64,000 nt of DNA from CAVVAL01 sp963742725. GTDB taxonomy: Bacteria; Actinomycetota; Actinomycetes; Mycobacteriales; Cryptosporangiaceae. The notes under the pieces are model-generated. The model did no database searches. It had not been told where the DNA came from and saw nothing but the letters and a program-made list of their open reading frames with translations. This document shows, one piece after another, positions 34,859 to 45,150 of the stretch; the stretch's first letter is position 1; each line of letters starts with the position of its first letter. The translations under genes were made by a program, and so were the position numbers. The stretch is from positions 620,001 to 684,000 of the forward strand of contig CAVUMX010000003.1 of the NCBI GenBank assembly GCA_963742725.1. Direction: 5' to 3'.

Positions 34859-37800
34859 TCAGTCCGAGTTGGTCTGCTCGTTGTGGTTGTGCTGGATCTG
34901 TGCGAGCACGAGGTGGGTCAGTGCTTCGCCGGTCCGATGGCCGGTGCGCTGGTGGTTGGCCAGTGCGAGGAGGCCCGTGTCGAGCGCGTGGGTCGTGTCG
35001 CCGAGTGCGTGGTGGGTGCGGGCGAGTTGGGTGAGGGCACGTCCCTCGGTGACCTGGCTGTGGGTGCGTCGAGCGGCGTCTAGTGCTTGGGTCGCGAGGT
35101 CGATCGCGGCCACGTAGTCGCCGCGGTCGTGAGACGTGGTGGCCAGGCCGAGCTGTGCGTGCATGGTGTCGGATGCGCTGTCGTTGGCGGCGGCGATCTG
35201 GAGACCGGTGTCGTAGAGGCGGTGGGCCTGGTCGCCGTCGCCTTCGGCCCGGCACACCGCTGCTACGGCGCAGGTGGACCGGGCGTCGAGCGGGATGCCC
35301 TGGTCTGCGGCGAGGCGGTGCAGTGCATCGGCGCAGCGGCGGGCGTCCTGCGGTCGGCCCGCGTCGAGGTATGCCAGCACGAGCGTCTGCGGAGAGTCGC
35401 GCTCACCGGCCCGGTTGCCGAGCTCACGGTGGCGGGTCAGGGCGTCGGTCATGCTGCGGATCGCGCTGTCGACGTTGCCGAGTTCGTGGAGGAGCTCACC
35501 GATGGTGCCGATGGTCAGCGCTTCCCACTTGGCGCCCCAGGTCGATTCCGGTGTCGCCTGGTACTGCTCCAGCGCCTGGGTCGCGTGGTCGAGCCCGTCC
35601 TGGAGCCGGCCCGCTGGTGCGGTAGGCGTTCGCGAGGTTGAGTAGCACTCCTGTGTGTCCGTCGACCGAGCCGACCTGCCTCTGGAGCGCCGCGGCATCG
35701 GTGAGTCGTTCGATGGCCTCGTCCGAGCGGCCGAGAAGGCCCAGCATTCCGCCGAGATTGCTGAGCAGGGTGGCCTGGCGCTGCTTGGCGCCTGTCTGCT
35801 CGAACAGCGCGACGGTGCGGGTCAGGTACGTGATGGCGCGCGGGTAGCGGCCGAGGCTGTAGTAGACGTGAGCGAGCCCGTGGAACGCCGTGGCCTGTGC
35901 GTGCGGGTCGCCGCTCGCCCGGGCCGCGGCGAGGGCGGCGCGGGCGGCGTTGAGCCAGTCGCTCATGGGGTGGCGGCGTAGGTCGTAGTAGCCACGCAGT
36001 CCATCGGCCAGCAGCCAGGTCATCTCCAGCGGCCCGCTTCGTGCGGCGTGGCGGATTATGCGCGTCAGGCTGTGGTGCTCGGTGTCGAGCCAGTCGAGTG
36101 CGGACTGGTAGCTGTCGAAGTCTTGCGCCGGGGAGGTTCGACCAGATGGGCACAGGCGAGGCGGTCCAGCTCCCGCGACGCCGCGGGGATGCTGAGGTCC
36201 GCGAGCGCGGCGACGGCGGCAACGGTGAAGTCGGGGAGCGGCACCAGCCCGAGACGGCGGAACACCAGTTGCGTCTGGGCGGGCATGGTCCGCAGCGAGA
36301 GATCGAACGCGCCGCGGACGCTGCTGTCCTCATCGCCGTCCACGGCCAGGGTGTGAGCGGGGTCGCCTTCGGCTAGTTCAGCCACATAGTCGGCGATAGC
36401 CCGGCCTGGCTGATCAGCCAGGCTCGCACCGGCAATGCGCAGCGCGAGCGGCAGATGAGCGCATGCCGTGGCCAGCGCGGCTACGGCGGACGGCTCGGCC
36501 GCCACCCGCTCGGCGCCGATCACATGACTCAGTACGTGCTCGGCCTCGCTCGCGGTGAGCACATCAACGGTGACACGCCTGGCGCCGTCCCGGGCGATGA
36601 GGCCCGTCAACCTGTCACGGCTGGTGACCACGACGAGACAACGCGGCCCGCCCGGAATCAACGGCCGTACCTGCTCAGCAGAGGCAGCGTTGTCGAGGAT
36701 GATGAGCAGCCGCTTGCCGGCCGTCATGGTCCGGTATCGGGTGGAAGCCTCCGTCACGTCGACGGGCACCTGTTCGGCGGCTACCCCCAACGCCCGGAGG
36801 AACCCGCCGAGCGCGTCGACGGGCCGGATCGGCGCTCCGAGGGCATACCCGCGCAGGTTCACATACAGCTGACCGTCGGGAAAGCGGCCGACCACCCGAT
36901 GCGCCCACCGCACCGCAAGCGCGGTCTTACCGATACCGGCTGTTCCGGCGATCGCTGAGATGACAACCGGTCCCGGAAGGCCATCCACCCCGTCCAGCAG
37001 CAACTCGTCCAAGGCAGCGAGCGCGTCCTCGCGACCGGCGAAACCCCGCACGTCCGCGGGCAGTTCCCGCGGCGATACGTGCGTAGCGCGAACCTGGTGC
37101 CGAGGGGCCGTGGCCGCTGTGCCCCCAGGGTGGCCTGGCGACATGGTCAGAGTCTCGCCGCGCAGCATCTGCTCGTGCAGTTGGCGCAACGCCGGCCCCG
37201 GTTCGACGCCGAGTTCTTCGATAAGGAGGGTGCGGGTGTTGCGGTACACCTCCAAGGCCTCCGCCTGGCGACCGGCGCCGTACAGAGCACGCATCAGGTG
37301 GGCACGCAAGGTTTCCCGGAACGGGTGGACCTGTGTGAGACCGGTGAGCTCAACGGCAAGGTCAACGTGGCGGCCCAGAGCGAGCTCCGCCTCCGCCCAT
37401 CGTTCGAAGGTCACCAACCGCAACTGCTCCAGCCGTGCGGCTTCGTCACAGATCAGGTCACTCTCGCGGAACTCTGCGAATGCTGTCCCGCGCCAGAGAT
37501 CCAGCGCAGCGCGCAACCGATCGCTGCCCTCCGCAGCGTCGCCCGTGTCCAGTGCCGCCGCGCCTCGCGCCGCGAGCGCTCGGAACCTCTCGGCATCCAG
37601 TTCTTCGCCGGCCAGGAGCGCGTAACCACCCGGCCTGGAAATCACCCGGCCAGGCCCCAGTGCCCTGCGCAGATGGTGAACGTAGAGCTGGATGTTGCGC
37701 CGGGCCGAAACGGGTGGATCGTCACCCCAGACCGCCTGGATCAACCATTGCACAGACACCGCGTGATCGGCCTGAGCTGACAGGGCCGCGAGCGTGAGCC

Positions 37801-37900
37801 GCGACTTGTAGGCGGGTCCGATGTGGACATCCTGACCGTCACGGCGGACCCGCAACGAACCGAGTACCGCGAACTCCACTGGTGCCAACGCATGAACCAC
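34859..37900 (-). pseudogene. AfsR-like SARP / NB-ARC / TPR regulator, disrupted
   Basis: Likely start is GTG 37879 (VEFAVLGSLRV), with GTG 37900 in frame. The SARP winged helix, BTAD and NB-ARC ('AGTAGIGKTALAVRWAH', 'RLLIILDNAASAEQV', 'VVVTSRDRLTG') are intact to 'CAHLVEPP' near 36130. There the frame shifts, and the next homologous residues are 'DFDSYQSALDWLDTEH'. The usual 50-60 residues between these blocks (the 'HDLLRLYA' region) are missing, so a deletion caused the shift. TPRs continue to about 35610, where one extra base in CCGGCCCGC (35606-35613) shifts frame again before the last repeats and the stop at 34859. It may still produce a truncated SARP-NB-ARC protein ending at 36065. Confidence 0.82.
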
Positions 37901-38366
37901 CGTCGTTTCTCCCCATTGACTTCACCCGCGCCGTCTCGATTAGCGGCCCACCTGTATCAGACTTACGTACAGCGGGTTGTCAGGCAGCGCCGGAGGCATC
38001 GGACAAACAACTCCGGACAACGTCGATCACAAGCCAACCATGCTGACGGGCCCCAGCGTGCTGAGACGGGTACAGCTCTCCACAGGCCACCGAGACAGCT
38101 AACGCGCCATGCTCCGGCGGGTCACGTTTACGGTGTCCAGCCGATCAAGTCTGCTGCGCGCTTACGCAACATCGCTGGTCGCGGCGAACCGCTCGCACTC
38201 CGCGCTCCCGCCAGCGGCGCCACCCCCGGATGATGGCCGGCTACCGGGTCGCGGCCACCCGCACGTGTATACCGCGGCTATACCGCATCGCGGAAACCTC
38301 CACATCGCCAGGATGACTATCAATGGTTTAGCCATCCGAGGCTTTCTCTACTTCAGGAGGTCAAAG
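37901..38366. other. 466-base gene-free stretch, lower GC
   Basis: Lies between the divergent AfsR-like pseudogene and the secreted protein gene. Base composition is visibly less GC-rich than the surroundings. Frames through it have no coding pattern. It should hold both promoters; I see no clear -35/-10 pair. Confidence 0.6.
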
Positions 38367-38936
38367 GTGCGCAGATCCATCAGACGCTCGCTGTTGTTCC
38401 TGCTCCCAGCCGTACTCGTCGTGGTGGGCTTGCCGTCGCCCGCCCATTCCGCCATTCAGCGGATGTGTACGGATGTTTACCGGATTCAGGCCGCCAACGG
38501 GTACTACGTCACTGCGGAGACCAACCGCGCCGACTACAACGGGATGCTGAGCGCCCGGGTACCGGCGGACCGTCTCGGAACGTGGGAAGAGTTCGAGGTC
38601 TGGGAACTCTACGACACGGTGAGCCAGCTCAAGTTCTACTCGTTCAAGGCCCATAACGGAAAGTTCGTCGACGCGTTCGACAGCTACAGCGGATCCTTCA
38701 AGGGGATGCTCCGCGCGACCGCGTCGACGGACAACTACAACTACCAGAGGTTCCGTATGTCGAGCGCCTGGTTGAACGGGCAGCTCGTCAACATCCGTTC
38801 CACCTCCAGCTCGAATTACGTGGCCGCCGAAGAGGGCTACGGCGGAACCTACTACGGAATGCTCCGGGCCCGGACTCCGGGCGGATCGACAGGCAACTGG
38901 GAGCTGTTCCGCTTCCACCGCGTCCGCGGCTGCTGA
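38367..38936 (+). CDS. Secreted beta-trefoil (fascin-like) protein
   Basis: 189 residues from GTG 38367, six bases after AGGAGG. A Sec signal peptide covers residues 1-29 ('RRSLLFLLPAVLVVVGLPSPAHSA'). The mature part holds three to four copies of a 'GYYVTAE / GKFVDAF / SNYVAAEEGYGG' strand pattern with 'NGMLSARVP', 'GMLRATAS' and 'GMLRARTP' returns, the signature of fascin-type trefoils that bind actin-like filaments or sugars. A secreted lectin-like role is plausible. No enzyme domain is attached. Confidence 0.8.
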   Translation: MRRSIRRSLLFLLPAVLVVVGLPSPAHSAIQRMCTDVYRIQAANGYYVTAETNRADYNGMLSARVPADRLGTWEEFEVWELYDTVSQLKFYSFKAHNGKFVDAFDSYSGSFKGMLRATASTDNYNYQRFRMSSAWLNGQLVNIRSTSSSNYVAAEEGYGGTYYGMLRARTPGGSTGNWELFRFHRVRGC

Positions 38937-39092
38937 TACTGACGTCTGCCCGTGATCGTTGGCCGGGATCCCCACGGGTCCCGGCCGACGTGGTCAGCCG
39001 TTGACCCGGGCGCTCATGCCTGCCACCACGGCGTCGGGCATCGGCCGATCGATCCGGGGCTCTGCGGCTGATCCATGGCTGGGCCATAGCGG

Positions 39093-40142
39093 TCAGTCCT
39101 CGAAGCCCTTGCGCCGCAGGACGGCCAGGACCTCGGCGTTGTGCGCGGCGATCCGCTCGTGCTCGCGCCGGGTCTGCTCCGCATCGGGAAGGACCGGGAA
39201 GCCGAACTGCGCCGTGTAGTTCTCCAGCGGCTCGCGGCTGCCGTCGGCGTGGAGGCGGGCGTGGTCGGACGTGGGGTCGCCGACACGGAAGTAGTCCAGG
39301 TACGGGCGCCCGTCCGGACCGATCCCGGCGACGACCCGCAGGTCCTCCTGATCGCGCGTGTCGGTGGGGTCGTCGACGCGGTGGACGCGGCCTGCCTCAA
39401 GGACATCCGGCAGCAGGTCCGAGTGCCGGGTCAGACCCCGCAGCGCGGCCGTGATCGCGTCCGGCAGGCGCACCAGACGCTCGGCGTACCAGCGGGCGTC
39501 GAACCGCGACACGGTGCTGCCGTGCGGGGGCAGCTTCGTCAGGTACGGCGAGGCGCCGAGGGCGGCGAACGCCCGGGGAGTCAGCGCGTTGCCGCGCAGA
39601 TCGAGGTACCGGCAGTTGGCCAGGTGCGGACAGCGGGCGATCGCCGCGACCGCGCCGTCGTCCAGCCCGGCGCCGGGGAAACCGACGGAGTCCAGCGCGG
39701 ACAGCCCCTCGAACGCCAGCAACCGCTCCAGCGTGCCCGCGCGCAGCGGCGCGAAGTCGACGTGCCGGACGGCCGTCGTCCGGACGAGATAGTCGCCGTA
39801 CTCGACGAGGACGTCCGCGTCCATGCACAGGTACGCGACGAGGCCCCGGTAGAACATGAGCCCCGGACCGGGCACGCCGGGCTTCTGCACGAACCGCGAC
39901 ACCCCGCGTGACCAGGCCGCCGCGTGCCGCTGGAGGAGTTGGTGCTCCTCCGCCGGCAGCTGCTCGGTACGGGCCTGGCCGGCGCGCCGCATGCGCGCGA
40001 CCCGCTCGACCTGGAGCTGGATGAACATCGCCAGCGCGGGCTCGTACGGGCGCAGGTACTCCGCGAACGCCAGCCGCGGCGCGTCGTCCTCGGGCGCACG
40101 GACGATGGCCAGCAGGTGTTCTTCCTCGGGCGATGGCAGCAC
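39093..40142 (-). CDS. TIGR02996-domain protein with leucine-rich repeats
   Basis: 349 residues from GTG 40142 (the only in-frame start keeping the N-terminal motif). Residues 3-50, 'SPEEEHLLAIVRAPEDDAPR ... QLQVERVARM', match the repeat-companion domain TIGR02996 of large actinobacterial and planctomycete proteins. Leucine-rich segments follow ('LERLLAFEGLSALDSVGFPG', 'HLANCRYLDLRGNALTPRAF'). The C-terminal third is unrecognised. It lies 44 bases after the CHAT protease on the same strand. As an LRR partner it could be a recogniser or substrate of that protease; inference. Confidence 0.78.
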   Translation of the reverse strand: MLPSPEEEHLLAIVRAPEDDAPRLAFAEYLRPYEPALAMFIQLQVERVARMRRAGQARTEQLPAEEHQLLQRHAAAWSRGVSRFVQKPGVPGPGLMFYRGLVAYLCMDADVLVEYGDYLVRTTAVRHVDFAPLRAGTLERLLAFEGLSALDSVGFPGAGLDDGAVAAIARCPHLANCRYLDLRGNALTPRAFAALGASPYLTKLPPHGSTVSRFDARWYAERLVRLPDAITAALRGLTRHSDLLPDVLEAGRVHRVDDPTDTRDQEDLRVVAGIGPDGRPYLDYFRVGDPTSDHARLHADGSREPLENYTAQFGFPVLPDAEQTRREHERIAAHNAEVLAVLRRKGFED

Positions 40143-40186
40143 GCGTCCATGGTGACCACCGCCGCAACCCGCCGCCGCCGCGAGCT

Positions 40187-43100
40187 TCACGGTCCGAAGT
40201 GGACGTAGCTGGCCCACAGCGCCGGGTTCTGGGGGTACCGCTCCCGCAGGGCGCGGACGGCCTCGTGCAGGGCGGACGCCGCCTCCGACGGCGCCAGCCC
40301 GTCCGGCGTCCGGAGGTGGTCGTAGACCCGTTCGGTCATCGTCGCGGCGATGCGGTCGCTGATCGGCCACTGCGTCGCGATGACGTGCTGGTAACCGGCG
40401 AGTTGCAGCGCGCCGCCGAGGTGCAGGGCCTCGTCGGGCAGGCGCAGCCCGCCACGGGCGGTGTCGCAGGCGGACAGGTACGCGAACTGGGCGTGGTCGA
40501 GCCGCAGCCGTGACAGGTCCGCGACCGTGAGGTGGCCGTCGTGCAGGAAGAGCCGTCCGGCGCTGGGATCGCGCAGGTCCTGGCCGGCGTGGCAGGCGAA
40601 GTGCGCCCAGGCGTGCTCGCCGACGGCACGGCCGACCGCGTCCCGGACGGCGCCCGCGCCGGCAAGCACCTGTGTCGGGACGGGCAGGCCGGCCAGCGTC
40701 CCCGCCTCCCGCCGCGCGCCGGGCAGGGCGGGGAGGCCAGGAGTCTCCGGCATGGCGACCACCAGCAGCGACCGCCGCTCGGGCGGCGGATCGGGTCGCC
40801 GGCTGGTGAAGCGGAGCGTCCGCAGGCTCAGGGCGTAGGACGAGACCGCCCGGTCGAGCACCGATTTCCCCTGCTCGTACGGGTGGCGGGCGGCGGCGTG
40901 CAACGGCAGGAACGTGAGCATCGCGGTCGGGCACCAGTGCACGCGGGTTCCGTCCGGCAGCGCGTCGAGCACGGGTTCGGTGGTGGTCCGCCAGAGCCAG
41001 TCGAGGACGTCGTCGATCGTGGCGCGGGACCGCTCGGCCAGCGCGCGGCGGAACGCGGTGACCCGGTCCCGGAGTTCGTCCGTCCGCAGCAGAGGCAGGG
41101 GGATCACGCGCACCCCGCCGGCGGTCACGAGGAAGGCGTCCGAGCCGAAGTCGGCCGGGTTGATCAGCACGGCCGTCTGACCCGGGGCCGGCAGTAACGC
41201 CGGCAGCTCGGGGGAGCGGAGGAAGCGCTCGAAGCCGGGACGGGACCGGATCTCGGCGACAAGCCTGTCCCACTCCCGGGCGGCCGCGTGACGCCGTCGC
41301 GGGTCGGACGCACCGTCGATCTCTTGCTGGAGCGCGCCGATCCGGGCGGTCAGATCGGGGTCGGGTCCGGCGATGCCACCGCGCGTGTCGAGCGCCTGGT
41401 GCAGCAGGATCGCGCGGCCCTCCTCCAGCAGCTCTACGGCCCGGCCGCTGTCCCCGGCCCGGACCGCCGCCGCTGCGGCCTCGTTGACCATGCCCGATCG
41501 CGGCATGTCGCGTCCGCGGCGGCGCATCCACTCCGGCCACGCAAGTTGGGACGCCAGGTTCTCCTGCTGGTCGGTCCGGCTCAGACCGCGCCAGGCCAGG
41601 TCGCTCGCGATGGAGACGGCGTCCGCGAGAATGTCGGCGGCGTCGTCCCAGCGCGCGGCACGTCCGGCGAGGCGCCCGGCCGCGTACGCGTCGTACAGCC
41701 GGGTCACCAGTACCGAGCCGGTCACGGCGCTGGACGTGCGCAGCAGCCGCCACGCCTCGTCGTAGTCGGCGTCGTCACCGGCCAGGAGATGGCGTTCGGC
41801 CAGGGCATGGCCGAGTTCGGACAGGTCGCTGGACCGCTCCCAGGCGCTACCGGGGCTCCCGGGCGGGCGTTGGCGCAGCAGCGCGATGCCCTGATCGAGG
41901 TCGTCGCGGTCGCCGCCGTCGAAGAAGCGGACGATCAGCGCGGATCCGAGCGTGGCGCCGACGGTCCGGCGCTCGACCGAGCCCTCGGGCATGAGGTCCC
42001 GTTCCTCGGTCAGGATGCTCACGCAGTCGTCGAGGACGTCGCGGTCGCCGGTCAGTTCGGCCTGGCTGGCGAGGATCGTGCCCAGGCCCTCCAGATGCGC
42101 CACCCGTTCCGGCAGGTCGAGGCTGGTCACCGCGCGGACGGTGTCGCGGTAGTCGGCCAGCAGCTGCGGCGGCGCCGGCTCGAAGCGCGCGAGGTACCGC
42201 AGCACCTCCAGCGACGCGCGCATGACCCGGTGCCGGTCGTGGCCCGGCGTGCCCGGCGTGGCGCGGTCGATCACGGCGTCCAGTTCCGGACCCAGAGCGA
42301 GGGCGGCGCTCAGGTCGCCGACGCCGATCAGGTGGTTCAGCTCGGCCGTCACCGCGACCCCGACGAACGTGTCGCGTTCGGCGAAGTCGTCCGCGATCAC
42401 CTCCAGCAGGTGCCGCAGCTCCGCCGCGGTGTCGATCAGCAGCGAGCCGCCCCAGTTCTGGCTGAGGTACAGCGACACCGCGCCGGCGGTGACGGCGGCC
42501 GCGTCGGACCGGTCCGGGTGCTCAGGCGGGGCGTGCTCGACCGCGGGGCGGAGAAGATCAAGAGCTTCCAGCACAAGCCCGCTGTCGGACCGGGCGTCGC
42601 CGGCCGTGATCAGTGCCTGCCCCACGACGGCGGCCCGGCTGAGCCAGTTCTCGTCGTCCGGCGGGGTCGCGGCCAGTGCGGCACGGGCGTGGCCGACGGC
42701 GTCGTCGAGCAGTTCGCCGTCCGGAGCGTGGTCGAACGCTGTTACCAGGGCGCTGGCCAGATCCGCGCGGACGCCCGGGGCGAGCTCGCCGCCGATCGAC
42801 CGGGCCCGCCGGACGAGGTCGATCGCGCGCCGGCGGTGGTCGCCGCCCTGCTCGGCCGAGTAGGAGAACAGCGTCGTCGACCAGATCAGCAGCGTGGGCA
42901 CGTCGTCGATCGCGTCCGCCGTCGGGTAGATCTCGGGGTCGATCGCGTGGAGCCACTCGAACACGGCGGTCCCGAACGCGAGGTCCTCCTCGGTGTCCAG
43001 GTCGCGCAGCAGGTCGACGGTCGGCCGGGCACCCGGGGAGAGGACGGTACGCAGCAGCCGCGCGCGGTCGGACGTCTCGGGTCCCACCTGGATCGTGGCG

Positions 43101-44011
43101 GCGAGCCAACGGGCTCCGTCGAGGTCTCCGCGGGAGATCAGGAGGCACGCCTCGGCGGTGAGGGCGTCGGCCAGGAGTTCGTCCCAGTCCGGGAGCAGGT
43201 CGGCGAGGCGGCGCAGAGCCGGCGCGGCCTCGGCCAGGACGGGCCCGGTCCAGTTCCATGCCAGGTGCAGCGCGGTCGCCCGGAACAGCGCGGTCGCCGC
43301 CCGGACGAGGTGCGGGTGGTCCGGGTCCACCGTCTCCAGTGGATCCCGCAGCAGGTCGAGTGCCTCGCTGACCGACGGCTGGTCGCCGCGTTCGACCAGG
43401 ACATGGCCGAGCAGGCCGGCGCGGTCGAGCCAGTCCTCGTCGTCGCGCGCCGTGCTCGCCAGCGCCGCGCGGACGTGCCTCTCGGCGGCGTCGAGCAGGG
43501 ACGTGTCCTCCTCATCGGCCTGGTACGCCGTGATCAGCGCCGTGGCGACGTCGGTGCCGGCGTCGGGAGGCAGCGTCCGCTGGATGGTCCGCAGGTGCCG
43601 GGCCAGGGTCCTCGTCCGGTCGTCGTCGAGGGTCGACGCGGTCACCGCCTGGAGCTGGACCTCGATGTCGCTCAGCTCGCCGGGGTCGCGATCGAACAGG
43701 GGCGCGAGGAGGGTCGGGGCCCGCTCGGGGCCGAGCCGCTGGAACAGGTCGACGGCGTCCGGCAGCTCGTCGCAGTCGTCGACCAGCCAGAAGCGGTGCC
43801 AGTGGAGGAGGGCGAGCGCGGTGGCGACGGGGACATCGAGCCGGCCGTGCTTGTCGGTCACGAGATCGCGTAGCGCCTCGACGGCGTCCTCAGCGCCCCC
43901 GGCGAGGTACTCCAGGAGGTCTTCGTCGCCGGTGCCGACGCCGTCCGGTCCCAGCTTGACCACGACGGACGTCTCGGCGAGCAGCCAGCGCCGGAGGATC
44001 GCCCGCAACAT
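40187..44011 (-). CDS. CHAT-domain cysteine protease with a long helical repeat region
   Basis: 1274 residues from ATG 44011. Residues 1-850 are TPR-like helical repeats (several 'HPHLVRAATALFRATALHLA' and 'AAVVGQALITAGDA' units with a roughly 400-residue internal similarity). The C-terminal 300 residues are a CHAT (caspase HetF associated with TPRs) domain with catalytic His in 'HFACHAGQD' (about 1140) and Cys in 'LSACDTARGG' (about 1181). CHAT enzymes are separase/caspase-like and take part in bacterial immunity and cell-death systems, such as Cas7-11-linked TPR-CHAT. Here it is third of four genes with DUF6338 and TIGR02996 proteins. Confidence 0.9.
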   Translation of the reverse strand: MLRAILRRWLLAETSVVVKLGPDGVGTGDEDLLEYLAGGAEDAVEALRDLVTDKHGRLDVPVATALALLHWHRFWLVDDCDELPDAVDLFQRLGPERAPTLLAPLFDRDPGELSDIEVQLQAVTASTLDDDRTRTLARHLRTIQRTLPPDAGTDVATALITAYQADEEDTSLLDAAERHVRAALASTARDDEDWLDRAGLLGHVLVERGDQPSVSEALDLLRDPLETVDPDHPHLVRAATALFRATALHLAWNWTGPVLAEAAPALRRLADLLPDWDELLADALTAEACLLISRGDLDGARWLAATIQVGPETSDRARLLRTVLSPGARPTVDLLRDLDTEEDLAFGTAVFEWLHAIDPEIYPTADAIDDVPTLLIWSTTLFSYSAEQGGDHRRRAIDLVRRARSIGGELAPGVRADLASALVTAFDHAPDGELLDDAVGHARAALAATPPDDENWLSRAAVVGQALITAGDARSDSGLVLEALDLLRPAVEHAPPEHPDRSDAAAVTAGAVSLYLSQNWGGSLLIDTAAELRHLLEVIADDFAERDTFVGVAVTAELNHLIGVGDLSAALALGPELDAVIDRATPGTPGHDRHRVMRASLEVLRYLARFEPAPPQLLADYRDTVRAVTSLDLPERVAHLEGLGTILASQAELTGDRDVLDDCVSILTEERDLMPEGSVERRTVGATLGSALIVRFFDGGDRDDLDQGIALLRQRPPGSPGSAWERSSDLSELGHALAERHLLAGDDADYDEAWRLLRTSSAVTGSVLVTRLYDAYAAGRLAGRAARWDDAADILADAVSIASDLAWRGLSRTDQQENLASQLAWPEWMRRRGRDMPRSGMVNEAAAAAVRAGDSGRAVELLEEGRAILLHQALDTRGGIAGPDPDLTARIGALQQEIDGASDPRRRHAAAREWDRLVAEIRSRPGFERFLRSPELPALLPAPGQTAVLINPADFGSDAFLVTAGGVRVIPLPLLRTDELRDRVTAFRRALAERSRATIDDVLDWLWRTTTEPVLDALPDGTRVHWCPTAMLTFLPLHAAARHPYEQGKSVLDRAVSSYALSLRTLRFTSRRPDPPPERRSLLVVAMPETPGLPALPGARREAGTLAGLPVPTQVLAGAGAVRDAVGRAVGEHAWAHFACHAGQDLRDPSAGRLFLHDGHLTVADLSRLRLDHAQFAYLSACDTARGGLRLPDEALHLGGALQLAGYQHVIATQWPISDRIAATMTERVYDHLRTPDGLAPSEAASALHEAVRALRERYPQNPALWASYVHFGP

Positions 44012-44023
44012 GGCGCGGCCGGA

Positions 44024-44773
44024 TCAGCGTCCGAGGAGGAGCACGGCGACGACGACCGCCGCCGCGACGAGCGCGACCTGCCACCGGTACCGGGACATCC
44101 AGCGGCGCCGCGGCCTGGCGGCTGGTCGGGCGGTGCCGACGTAGGCGGCGGCGATCGTGCTGATCTCCGCGCCGGACACCGCCATGACCTGCCAGGACAC
44201 GTCGAGCTGCCGCGCGTCGGTGTCGCCGGGGGAGCGGATGGCCAGCGGTGCGGACAGGAGCAGGTCCCGCTTGGCGGGGTCGGGCTCGGTGGAGTAGGCG
44301 GCCGAGTAGCCCGTGATGGTGGTGCCGTCCTTGAGCTGGACGCTCAGGTACGGGCGGACGCCCGGCGCCGCCATCCGGCTGAACGCGGTGTGCCAGGCCG
44401 TCTCGTGCGCGATCCGGCGGGTCGAGGACGGGGTGAGCAGGGTGTGCGCGGCGACCCCGTACAGGACGGCGAGGACGACCGTGGCGACGAGCGTCCTGAG
44501 CACCTGCGCCGGATGCGCGGTGACGTACCGGTTGCCTTCCTTGACGAGGGCGACCACGTCGACCGCGGAACCCGCGGCCGCGGCCTCCAGCACGACCAGC
44601 GTGACGGCGGCCGCGCCCGTGAACACCACACCGGTGAGGACGACCCGGCTGACCTCGACGAACGTGCTTTCGTCACGCCGCGGCCGGGTCCGTTGCCAGA
44701 GCAGTTCGAAGACGAGACCGGGCGTGACGAGCAGAAGGAAGACGACAACCGCGGCAACCGTCGAGGGGACCAT
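44024..44773 (-). CDS. DUF6338 family membrane protein
   Basis: 249 residues from ATG 44773. Hydrophobic segments near residues 5-22 ('VAAVVVFLLLVTPGLVFELL'), 42-65 and 92-112. The opening 'PGLVFELLWQRTRPRRDEST' and later 'VRPYLSVQLKDGTTITGYSA' are characteristic of DUF6338. A last hydrophobic stretch ('WQVALVAAAVVVAVLLLG') closes the protein. Function unknown. It lies 12 bases before the CHAT gene and 3 bases after the 57-residue gene. Confidence 0.8.
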   Translation of the reverse strand: MVPSTVAAVVVFLLLVTPGLVFELLWQRTRPRRDESTFVEVSRVVLTGVVFTGAAAVTLVVLEAAAAGSAVDVVALVKEGNRYVTAHPAQVLRTLVATVVLAVLYGVAAHTLLTPSSTRRIAHETAWHTAFSRMAAPGVRPYLSVQLKDGTTITGYSAAYSTEPDPAKRDLLLSAPLAIRSPGDTDARQLDVSWQVMAVSGAEISTIAAAYVGTARPAARPRRRWMSRYRWQVALVAAAVVVAVLLLGR

Positions 44774-44776
44774 CGG

Positions 44777-44950
44777 TCAGGGCGTTCCCGCCGGCGGCTT
44801 CTGGGCGGGCGGCTGCGCGGGACCGGACGGCGGCTCCGGCGTCGTGACGACGCCGCCGGACGATTCGTCGATCACCACGCCCCGCAGGTCGCCCACCGCG
44901 TCGTCGTCGTCGAACAGGTCCGGCTTCTGCGGCTGATTTCGGTCGCTCAC
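44777..44950 (-). CDS. Small acidic Pro-rich protein, partner of DUF6338
   Basis: 57 residues from GTG 44950: 'MSDRNQPQKPDLFDDDDAVG', then 'GVVIDESSGGVVTTPEPP' and a Pro/Ala tail. It precedes the DUF6338 gene by three bases with a GGGGAT site upstream, and codon bias is good throughout. I recall short acidic genes beside DUF6338 genes but cannot name a family. Probably the first gene of the CHAT operon. Confidence 0.65.
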   Translation of the reverse strand: MSDRNQPQKPDLFDDDDAVGDLRGVVIDESSGGVVTTPEPPSGPAQPPAQKPPAGTP

Positions 44951-45150
44951 GGCATCATCCCCACGACCTTCACTGTATTCCTCGACGGCCCGTCAATAGC
45001 GGGGGTCGCCCAGATCGCGCACCGGGGCGTGGCGTGCGAGCGTGGTTCCCGAAGGGGAAGGAGTTCGCCGTCGAGTCCTTCCACGCCTACCGCCGCGCGT
45101 GATCGCTGCGGTACCGGGTAGGGAACAAGGACCCGACCAAGGGAGGCATC

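Noticed and set aside
38109..38366. N-terminal extension of the secreted trefoil protein
   Set aside because: It would bury the signal peptide; the GTG at 38367 has a good ribosome site and starts the signal directly.
41288..43873. 861-codon rightward frame over the CHAT gene
   Set aside because: Antisense shadow without motifs; the opposite strand has CHAT catalytic blocks and repeats.
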